From Lacinutrix sp. Hel_I_90 (lineage in GTDB: Bacteria > Bacteroidota > Bacteroidia > Flavobacteriales > Flavobacteriaceae): a stretch of 64,000 bases of DNA. The notes under the pieces are model-generated. The model worked only from the letters and a program-made list of their open reading frames with translations. It was not told the origin of the DNA and ran no database searches. The stretch spans positions 2,778,501-2,842,500 of the forward strand of contig NZ_JYNQ01000001.1 of NCBI RefSeq assembly GCF_000934685.1, given 5' to 3'. Made by a program: the position numbers and the translations under genes. Shown here piece by piece: positions 57,233-64,000 of the stretch. Position 1 is the stretch's first letter, and each line of letters begins with the position of its first letter.

Positions 57233-57934
57233 ATGCGTAATAGTATGAAAGAAGACCTGTTAAAAATAGGACACCGTGGGGCCAAAGGACATGTCACCGA
57301 AAACACCCTTGCTTCCATTCAAAAAGCAATGGATTTGGATGTTGACGGTCTTGAAATAGATATTCATCGTTGCAAAACAGGGGAATTGGTGGTTTTTCAT
57401 GATTTTACTTTAGACAGGTTGTCCAATGGTCAAGGAGACATTACTAATTTTACGCTTTCAGAATTAAAAGCACTCAAATTAAAAGGGGCTTACGAAATCC
57501 CTACTTTAGTGGAAGTGTTAGATTTGGTTCATGACAAATGCCTGCTAAATATAGAATTAAAAGGTATTGATACCGTAGACGGTGTCGCCAAAATTATAGA
57601 GGCGTATGTGAACACTAAAAGGTGGACTTATAAAAATATTTTAGTTTCAAGTTTTCAGCACAATTTATTGGCAACACTTCGCGAGAGAAATCAAGAAGTG
57701 CCATTGGGAATCTTAACAGAGACTAATTTAAAGGAAGCCATAGACGTGGCTAAAGAATTAAAAGCAACGGCAATACACCCAGATTTCACCATGTTAACTA
57801 AAGAAAATGTGGCTCAGATAAAGGCCGAAGGCTATAAGGTGTATGCATGGACAGTAAATGAATATAAAGACATCGAGCGGATGGTTCACTATAAAGTGGA
57901 TGGTATTATTAGTGATTTTCCAGATAGAATATGA
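57233..57934 (+). CDS. Glycerophosphodiester phosphodiesterase family protein
   Basis: GDPD enzymes release glycerol 3-phosphate and an alcohol from deacylated phospholipids. The 233-residue protein has the catalytic motifs LLKIGHRGAKGHVTENT and DGLEIDIHRCKTGELVVFHD, with the remaining metal ligands in NIELKG. It has no signal peptide, so it is cytoplasmic like E. coli UgpQ. ATG at 57245 is an equally good start. It is first in a three-gene operon. Confidence 0.92.
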   Translation: MRNSMKEDLLKIGHRGAKGHVTENTLASIQKAMDLDVDGLEIDIHRCKTGELVVFHDFTLDRLSNGQGDITNFTLSELKALKLKGAYEIPTLVEVLDLVHDKCLLNIELKGIDTVDGVAKIIEAYVNTKRWTYKNILVSSFQHNLLATLRERNQEVPLGILTETNLKEAIDVAKELKATAIHPDFTMLTKENVAQIKAEGYKVYAWTVNEYKDIERMVHYKVDGIISDFPDRI

Positions 57935-59142
57935 TTGAAAAAGATATTATAATTGTTGGCGGTGGTGCAGCAGGTTTTTTTGCAGCGATTAACATAGCAG
58001 AAAAGCATCCTGAGTTTAAGGTTGCTATTTTAGAACGTGGAAAAGAGGTGTTAACTAAAGTGAAAGTCTCTGGTGGCGGACGCTGTAATGTTACACATGC
58101 CGAGTTTATTCCGCAGGAATTAGTACAAAACTACCCACGAGGTGAAAAAGAACTTTTAGGCCCTTTTCATAGTTTTATGACAGGAGATACTATAGCATGG
58201 TTTGAAAACAGAGGCGTGGCATTGAAAATAGAGGAGGATGGCAGAATGTTTCCAGTGTCTAATTCTTCACAGACTATAATTGATTGTTTTCTATCAGAAA
58301 TAGAAAAACAAGGTGTTGAGGTCCTGCGCAATCAATCGGTAACTAAATTTGAAAAGCGAAATGAATACTGGGAAGTAGAAACGAAATCAGACGTTTTTCG
58401 TTGTAAAAAATTAATTATTGCTACGGGCAGTAATCCTAAAATATGGAAGTTAATAGAGAATATTGACCATACTGTTGCGGCTCCAGTACCTTCACTATTT
58501 ACGTTTAACATACAAGACAGCCGTATAAAAGACATACCAGGAGTAGTGGCTCAACATGTAGAAATAAAAGTGTTAGGAACGGCTCTAGAATCTCATGGTC
58601 CGTTACTCATAACGCACTGGGGAATGAGTGCGCCTTCCATTTTAAAGCTTTCTGCCTTTGGCGCCTTAGAGTTTGCGAAATTAGAGTATAAGTTTGAAAT
58701 TGAAATCAATTTTATAGCCTTAGAATGTGAGGTCGCAATAGCACGCTTAAAAGAATTAAAACAGGAATTATCTAAAAAAACAGTTAGCAATTATACGCAA
58801 TTCGATTTACCAAAACGCTTGTGGCAACAGCTTGTTTTAGCAGCAGGTATGACCGCAGAAATGCGCTGGGCTGACCTTAACAAAAATCAGTTAGAAGCGT
58901 TAGCAAACCAGTTAACAAAAGCGGTTTTTAAAGTGGATGGAAAAAGTACTTTTAAAGAAGAATTTGTAACCGCAGGAGGTGTTAATTTAAAGGAAGTCAA
59001 TTTTAAAAATTTTGAGAGTAAGCTTCATGAAAATCTTTATTTTACAGGCGAAGTATTAAATATAGATGCGGTAACTGGAGGATTTAATTTTCAAAATGCC
59101 TGGACAAGTGCTTACATCTTAGCACAAAATATTTCAGAATGA
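57931..59142 (+). CDS. FAD-dependent oxidoreductase of the HI0933/YhiN family
   Basis: This 403-residue flavoprotein binds FAD through DIIIVGGGAAGFFAAI at the start and the C-terminal TGEVLNIDAVTGGFNFQNAW. The family motif VKVSGGGRCNVTH is present. The family is called HI0933-like or BaiN; some members reduce bile-acid-type double bonds, but the substrate of most is unknown. The start overlaps the GDPD stop by four bases (ATGA). Confidence 0.9.
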   Translation: MIEKDIIIVGGGAAGFFAAINIAEKHPEFKVAILERGKEVLTKVKVSGGGRCNVTHAEFIPQELVQNYPRGEKELLGPFHSFMTGDTIAWFENRGVALKIEEDGRMFPVSNSSQTIIDCFLSEIEKQGVEVLRNQSVTKFEKRNEYWEVETKSDVFRCKKLIIATGSNPKIWKLIENIDHTVAAPVPSLFTFNIQDSRIKDIPGVVAQHVEIKVLGTALESHGPLLITHWGMSAPSILKLSAFGALEFAKLEYKFEIEINFIALECEVAIARLKELKQELSKKTVSNYTQFDLPKRLWQQLVLAAGMTAEMRWADLNKNQLEALANQLTKAVFKVDGKSTFKEEFVTAGGVNLKEVNFKNFESKLHENLYFTGEVLNIDAVTGGFNFQNAWTSAYILAQNISE

Positions 59143-59678
59143 TAAGCTACATCGCATTATTGAGAGGAATTAATGTTGGCGGACAAAAAAAAGTTCCGAT
59201 GGCAGAATTACGAGTAGCATTAAGCGCTTTAGCCTTTAAGAATATTCACACGTATATTCAAAGTGGTAATGTGGTTTTTGAATCTTCGGAAAAAGACACC
59301 TCTATTTTAGAAGTGAAAATTTTCAGTAGTATTAAGAAGCAGTTTGGGTTTGAAGTGCCCGTTTTAGTAAAAACAAATCTTGAAATGAAAGCCATATTTA
59401 GAGCCTGTCCTTTCTCAGAAAAAAAGAAAGTCAGTAGCTATTTTACATTGCTCAATTCAGCTCCTGAAAAAGAGTTAATTGACAGTCTAAATACTGTTGC
59501 TTTTGATGACGAAGAAATCGTAGCAACGCGAAATGTGGTGTATTTTTTTTCAGAAAAGGGATACGGGAAGGCAAAGTGTAACACTAATTTTATAGAACGA
59601 AAACTTAAGGTTACTGCGACTACAAGAAATTATAAAACGATGATTAAGCTATTGGAGTTGTCTGAAACTAAGCTTTAA
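59139..59678 (+). CDS. DUF1697 family protein
   Basis: The 179 residues start MISYIALLRGINVGGQKKVP, the typical DUF1697 beginning, with IHTYIQSGNVVFES following and ATTRNYKTMIKLLE at the end. The function of the family is not known. Four-base overlap with the flavoprotein gene indicates one operon. The last 11 bases overlap the convergent TetR gene. Confidence 0.88.
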   Translation: MISYIALLRGINVGGQKKVPMAELRVALSALAFKNIHTYIQSGNVVFESSEKDTSILEVKIFSSIKKQFGFEVPVLVKTNLEMKAIFRACPFSEKKKVSSYFTLLNSAPEKELIDSLNTVAFDDEEIVATRNVVYFFSEKGYGKAKCNTNFIERKLKVTATTRNYKTMIKLLELSETKL

Positions 59679-60222
59679 TACAGTTCCAAGACATTTGTAA
59701 AGCATCTTCTATTTGCTCCTCATTCATAGGTAACTCTTCTTTAAATTTTAATCTTGCAGCAGAGATGACATTGCCAAAACTCATTTGCAAAACCAATCTT
59801 AAATTGGCATCCTTTATTTCTTTTTTTATAATTGCAGCGAGAAACAAATCTCTAATATTAGTGAAATGTTTAACGCTTTTTAATCTTATTTCAGCATTAA
59901 TAATTGGAGGGACACCAACAAATTCCATAAACTTAAAAGCCATCGGGTTACCAATAAAGTAATTATAAAGGTTATGCCAAATAACAGCAAACTGTTCTTT
60001 AAAACCATCATTAGGCACATTCGCAATTAAAACAATCCCAAAATCCTGACAGATCATGATGTATATTTCTTCAATAATTTCTTCTTTATTCTTAAAGTAA
60101 TGGTAAATAGTGCCTACGGCGACGCCTGCTTCTTTAGCGACTTGAGACATGGGAGTGGCATGCACACCTTGCTCAACCACTAGTTCTAGCATAGTAAGAA
60201 TAATTCTTTTCTTTTTATCCAT
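59668..60222 (-). CDS. TetR-family transcriptional regulator
   Basis: The 184 residues (ATG 60222, MDKKKRIILTMLELVVEQG) have an N-terminal helix-turn-helix with MSQVAKEAGVAVGTIYHYF, the classic TetR signature, then a divergent ligand domain. An in-frame longer reading from 60417 is not supported. It is divergent from mvaD with a 231-base upstream gap, so it may regulate the mevalonate operon or its own neighbourhood; this is inference. Confidence 0.9.
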   Translation of the reverse strand: MDKKKRIILTMLELVVEQGVHATPMSQVAKEAGVAVGTIYHYFKNKEEIIEEIYIMICQDFGIVLIANVPNDGFKEQFAVIWHNLYNYFIGNPMAFKFMEFVGVPPIINAEIRLKSVKHFTNIRDLFLAAIIKKEIKDANLRLVLQMSFGNVISAARLKFKEELPMNEEQIEDALQMSWNCIKA

Positions 60223-60428
60223 TTTATCAACTACCCAAATAAGGGCTGTTTGTAACATTGTAACATAGAGAATATGAGGGAAGTTTAAGGGCTCTCGATG
60301 TTTAGTTAGTTGTTTTTTAATAGTAATTAAAATGTTTCTAGTAATTACTAGACATCCGATAAACATCACTGAACCGAATACACATTCTAATTGATCGCTA
60401 AAGTAAAAAAAAATCATATAATTAAGAT

Positions 60429-60436
60429 TATATTTG
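60429..60436 (+). promoter_or_regulatory. mvaD operon promoter, -7 element
   Basis: TATATTTG is a perfect match, 17 bases before the mvaD start. No convincing -33 box at the normal distance. Confidence 0.5.
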
Positions 60437-60453
60437 CTAAAATTTTTATCTAA

Positions 60454-61536
60454 ATGATTGAAAACGAATTTATTCCCGATTTAAAATTAAGTAGCATTCC
60501 TGTTGGAGTGGTGAGTTGGAGTGCTCCAAGTAACATCGCTCTTGTAAAGTATTGGGGAAAAAAAGAAAATCAAATTCCAGAAAATCAATCCATTAGCTTT
60601 ACACTCGATACCTGTAAAACGATTACAAAATTATATTTTTCAAAACGAGATACAAGCGATGAAAATTACTCTTTTGAGATCTTGCTGGATGGCGAAAACA
60701 AGCCTGATTTTAAGCCTAAAATAAATACTTTTTTTAACCGAATTGAAGCCTATTTACCATTTCTTAAAAGCTATCATTTTAAGATTGAAACTTCAAATAC
60801 GTTTCCGCACAGTTCGGGTATTGCTTCTTCGGCATCTGGCATGAGTGCTTTGGCATTGTGCTTAATGAGCGTTGAAAAGTTGATGAATCCAGAAATGTCT
60901 CAGGAATATTTCAATAAAAAAGCATCGTTTTTAGCACGATTAGGATCTGGAAGTGCAAGTAGAAGTATTGAAGGCGATTTAATCGTTTGGGGAAAACATA
61001 ATGCTATTGAAGGTAGTAGTGATTTATTTGGAATAAAATACCCATACGAAGTACATGACAATTTCAAGAACTACAACGATACTATTTTACTAGTGGATAA
61101 AGGAGAAAAGCAAGTGAGTAGTACTGTTGGTCATAATTTGATGCACAGTCATCCTTTTGCTAAAACGCGATTTAAGCAGGCGGAAGAAAATATCACCAAA
61201 CTAAAAGCCATATTAAAATCTGGCGATTTAGAGGCGTTTATTGCATTGATTGAAAGTGAGGCGCTAACGCTACATGCGATGATGATGACAAGCATGCCCT
61301 ATTTTATTTTAATGAAACCCAATACCTTGGAAATAATTAATAAGATTTGGAGTTTTAGAAAAGAAACGGGTTTACACATTAGTTTTACCCTAGATGCAGG
61401 AGCCAATGTACATGTTTTGTATCCTGAAAATGAAACTGAAGAAATTTACAATTTCATTAAGACTGAGTTAGTTGCATATTGTCAAAACGGTCACTATATT
61501 TGTGATCAAATTGGTTTTGGTGCTCAAAAGTTGTAA
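60454..61536 (+). CDS. mvaD: Diphosphomevalonate decarboxylase
   Basis: MvaD converts diphosphomevalonate to isopentenyl diphosphate with ATP. It is a GHMP-kinase-fold protein of 360 residues. Typical segments are ALVKYWGKKENQIPENQSIS, the phosphate loop FPHSSGIASSASGMSALA, and ARLGSGSASRSIEGDLIVWG. It heads a mevalonate operon. Confidence 0.95.
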   Translation: MIENEFIPDLKLSSIPVGVVSWSAPSNIALVKYWGKKENQIPENQSISFTLDTCKTITKLYFSKRDTSDENYSFEILLDGENKPDFKPKINTFFNRIEAYLPFLKSYHFKIETSNTFPHSSGIASSASGMSALALCLMSVEKLMNPEMSQEYFNKKASFLARLGSGSASRSIEGDLIVWGKHNAIEGSSDLFGIKYPYEVHDNFKNYNDTILLVDKGEKQVSSTVGHNLMHSHPFAKTRFKQAEENITKLKAILKSGDLEAFIALIESEALTLHAMMMTSMPYFILMKPNTLEIINKIWSFRKETGLHISFTLDAGANVHVLYPENETEEIYNFIKTELVAYCQNGHYICDQIGFGAQKL

Positions 61537-61597
61537 AATTGATGTATATTTAAACTAATACACTGCTAACTGCAGAACGAACACTGGATACTATATT

Positions 61598-62527
61598 ATG
61601 AAAGGCCCACTTTTCTATTCAAAAATCTTACTCTTCGGAGAGTACGGAATCATTAAAGACTCTAAAGGATTATCTATACCCTATAATTTTTACAACGGTG
61701 CTTTAAAAATGGATGAAAATCTATTAGAAGATACTAAAAAGTCTAACGAAAGCTTAAAAAGATTTGCAAAGTATTTATCTAATATAAGTAATGATCTAGT
61801 CGTTTTTGAAGTTGAAAAATTGTTGGCAGATGTCGAATCTGGCATGTATTTCGATTCTTCTATTCCACAGGGTTATGGGGTTGGTAGTAGTGGCGCATTA
61901 GTCGCAGCAATCTATGATAAATACGCTACGAATAAAATTACAGTCCTTGAAAATTTAACACGCGAAAAACTATTAAGACTTAAAGTTATTTTTGCTGAAA
62001 TGGAATCGTTTTTTCATGGCAAATCTTCAGGTCTCGATCCATTAAATAGCTACTTAAGTTTGCCAATTCTTATCAATTCGCAAGACAATATTGAAGCGAC
62101 TGGTATTCCAACACAAAGTACTTCTGGCAAAGGCGCCGTATTTTTACTAGATAGTGGTGTTACTGGTGAAACCGCACCAATGGTAAGTATTTTTATGGAA
62201 AACATGAAGCAGGAGGGTTTTCGCAACATGCTTAAAAATCAATTTATAAAGCATACTGATGCTTGTGTTGATGATTTTTTAAAAGGCGATATAAAATCGT
62301 TGTTTAGCAATACAAAAAAACTATCTAAAACGGTTTTGCAGCACTTTAAACCCATGATCCCGAAGCAGTTTCATGCGCTCTGGAAAAATGGCTTAGACAC
62401 TAACGATTACTACCTTAAACTTTGCGGTTCTGGTGGTGGTGGCTATATTTTAGGGTTTACAGAAGATTTAAATAAAGCTGAAAAAGCACTAAAAGATTAC
62501 AAATTAGAAGTCGTTTATAATTTCTAA
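61598..62527 (+). CDS. Mevalonate kinase-type GHMP kinase
   Basis: The 309 residues have a GHMP fold: KILLFGEYGIIKD at the N-terminus, the ATP loop PQGYGVGSSGALVAAIYD, and LKLCGSGGGGYILGFT at the C-terminus. Located after mvaD and before a UbiA-type gene, it is most likely mevalonate kinase; phosphomevalonate kinase is the alternative. Other pathway genes (HMG-CoA synthase and reductase, idi) are not in the window. Confidence 0.85.
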   Translation: MKGPLFYSKILLFGEYGIIKDSKGLSIPYNFYNGALKMDENLLEDTKKSNESLKRFAKYLSNISNDLVVFEVEKLLADVESGMYFDSSIPQGYGVGSSGALVAAIYDKYATNKITVLENLTREKLLRLKVIFAEMESFFHGKSSGLDPLNSYLSLPILINSQDNIEATGIPTQSTSGKGAVFLLDSGVTGETAPMVSIFMENMKQEGFRNMLKNQFIKHTDACVDDFLKGDIKSLFSNTKKLSKTVLQHFKPMIPKQFHALWKNGLDTNDYYLKLCGSGGGGYILGFTEDLNKAEKALKDYKLEVVYNF

Positions 62528-62536
62528 ACTAGTCTT

Positions 62537-63442
62537 ATGTTCTCTCGTAAACAGAAACTCATTCTACTCAAGTTTTTTAGTATGTTTTCTGTGGTAAGAG
62601 GCTATAATATCTTGGTTATTGTAATAGCACAGTACCTAACCTCAATTTATATTTTTGCGCCAGAAAAACCGTTGCGAAACGTGTTATTCGACCTTAATCT
62701 GTTAATGCTTGTTTTAGCGTCAGCAGCGGTCGTTGCCGGCGGTTATATTATTAATAATTTTTACGATTCAGAAAAAGATTTAATTAACAGGCCTAACAAG
62801 TCGATGTTAGATAAATTAGTGAGTCAGAATACCAAATTATCTTTTTATTTTGTGCTCAACTTTTCTGCCATTATTATGGCAAGTTACGTGTCATTTAATG
62901 CGGTCGTATTCTTTTCAGCTTACATTTTTGGTATTTGGTTTTATTCACATAAATTGAAAAAACTGCAAATAGTGGGTAACATCACTTCGGCATTGCTAAC
63001 AATTACTCCTTTTTTTATTATTTTCATTTACTACAAGAATTTCGATACTGTTATTTTTGTGCATGCGACGTTTTTATTTTTGATTATTACCATTCGGGAA
63101 CTAACTAAAGATTTAGAGAATTTAAAAGGAGATTTGGCTTTAGATTATCATACCATTCCCATTCAATATGGTGAAAAAGTCTCAAAGAAAATGATTAGCT
63201 TTTTAGTGGCAGTAACTTTAATACCCTCTTATTTGTTAGTACAACGTTATGATATTGGACAGATGAATGGCTACTTTTTCTTAAGTACTTTTTTGCTCCT
63301 TGTATTCTTAGTTTTACTTTGGAAATCTAAAACAAAAAAACAATATCTTATTCTACATAATATTTTAAAGTTCATCATTGTAGCCGGTGTTTTTAGTATC
63401 TTGTTGATAGATATTGACTTGGTTTTAAAACGCATTCTATAA
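62537..63442 (+). CDS. UbiA-family prenyltransferase
   Basis: The 301-residue membrane protein has about eight hydrophobic helices. The two Asp-rich motifs of the superfamily are visible in GGYIINNFYDSEKDLINRP and ITIRELTKDLENLKGD. These bind the prenyl diphosphate and magnesium. In databases such genes are often named geranylgeranylglycerol-phosphate transferase, but the true substrate is unknown. Position after the mevalonate genes suits use of their isoprenoid product. It starts 9 bases after the kinase. Confidence 0.88.
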   Translation: MFSRKQKLILLKFFSMFSVVRGYNILVIVIAQYLTSIYIFAPEKPLRNVLFDLNLLMLVLASAAVVAGGYIINNFYDSEKDLINRPNKSMLDKLVSQNTKLSFYFVLNFSAIIMASYVSFNAVVFFSAYIFGIWFYSHKLKKLQIVGNITSALLTITPFFIIFIYYKNFDTVIFVHATFLFLIITIRELTKDLENLKGDLALDYHTIPIQYGEKVSKKMISFLVAVTLIPSYLLVQRYDIGQMNGYFFLSTFLLLVFLVLLWKSKTKKQYLILHNILKFIIVAGVFSILLIDIDLVLKRIL

Positions 63443-64000
63443 ATGGAAAACACGCTTAAAATAGCAATGGCACAAATTTCTCCTGTGTTGTTGAATAAAA
63501 CGGAAACACTTAAAAAAGTAGAACAAGCTATCATCGAAGCAGGTGAAAGTGGCTGTGAACTTATCGTTTTTGGTGAAGCTTTAGTGCCAGGTTATCCGTT
63601 TTGGTTAGCCTTAGCTGGAGGTTCAGAATGGAATACCAAAGTTAATAAAGAGTTGCATGCAGAATATGTTAGAAATGCTATTCAAATTGAAGCGGGAGAA
63701 TTAAATTCGGTTTGTAAACTGGCAAATAAATATCAAATAGCTATTTATTTGGGCATTATAGAGCGGGCAAAAAATCGTGGCGGACATTCTATTTATGCGT
63801 CTTTAGTTTATATAAATGCTGGTGGCGAAATTAAATCGGTGCACAGAAAACTGCAACCTACTTATGATGAGAGACTCACCTGGTCACCCGGTGATGGTAA
63901 CGGTTTACAAGTACATACGCTTAAACAATTTACTGTAGGCGGACTAAACTGTTGGGAAAATTGGATGCCTTTACCCAGGACTGCGTTATACGGTCTGGGA
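63443..64000 (+). CDS. Nitrilase, carbon-nitrogen hydrolase family (partial)
   Basis: ATG at 63443 opens a frame that runs off the window end after 186 codons. It starts MENTLKIAMAQISPVLL. The catalytic triad of the nitrilase superfamily is in place: E45 in VFGEALVPGYPFW, K136 in HRKLQPTYDERL and C170 in GLNCWENWMPL. The LVPGYPFW and CWENW forms point to true nitrilase, which hydrolyses nitriles to acids, rather than an amidase. It follows the UbiA-type gene without a gap and is probably cotranscribed. Confidence 0.9.
   Translation, partial: MENTLKIAMAQISPVLLNKTETLKKVEQAIIEAGESGCELIVFGEALVPGYPFWLALAGGSEWNTKVNKELHAEYVRNAIQIEAGELNSVCKLANKYQIAIYLGIIERAKNRGGHSIYASLVYINAGGEIKSVHRKLQPTYDERLTWSPGDGNGLQVHTLKQFTVGGLNCWENWMPLPRTALYGLG

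Overview
The window looks like chromosomal DNA of a member of the Bacteroidota, family Flavobacteriaceae. The evidence is AT-rich DNA, promoters of the TTTG-N18/19-TAnnTTTG type, no Shine-Dalgarno sequences, a primary sigma factor lacking region 1.1, PorT (type IX secretion), TamL, a meso-DAP-type MurE and the mevalonate pathway. I cannot resolve the genus.

Layout. 1-16085 (+) is a complete division and cell wall (dcw) cluster: mraZ, rsmH, ftsL, ftsI, murE, mraY, murD, ftsW, murG, murC, ftsQ, ftsA, ftsZ, preceded by three MraZ boxes and a TAnnTTTG promoter element. 16295-18277 holds a YqeY-like gene, a tRNA-Arg(TCG) followed by a long perfect palindrome and a 103-bp tandem repeat, and an MtfA-like peptidase. 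18338-32479 (mostly -) holds rpe, two BLUF photoreceptor genes, rpoD, proCBA, pnp, rpsO, accD, fbaA and tamL. 32559-38056 holds an rRNA methyltransferase, porT-ubiE (-) and trkA-trkH (+).

38200-45900 is the accessory part. It has a truncated type IX cargo remnant, an operon of tiny ORFs, a divergent promoter pair, a promoter-terminator pair with no convincing plus-strand ORF (candidate non-coding RNA), two unknown ORFs, a decayed IS1595-type transposase, a Panacea-type toxin-antitoxin candidate, a secreted barrel-like protein and a membrane-anchored AraC regulator.

45953-64000 returns to a core-like background: aminotransferase, desaturase, rsmG, a GAF protein convergent with an HD-PycTM fusion, a giant metallophosphatase/outer-membrane-barrel lipoprotein, a frameshifted AHSA1 gene, a GDPD/flavoprotein/DUF1697 operon, a TetR regulator, and a mevalonate operon (mvaD, mevalonate kinase, UbiA-type prenyltransferase) running into a nitrilase cut by the window end.

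The most interesting items are the candidate non-coding RNA at 39924-40307, the Panacea pair, the HD-PycTM gene without a visible cyclase, and the metallophosphatase/kinase-like/barrel fusion. None can be proved new from sequence alone.
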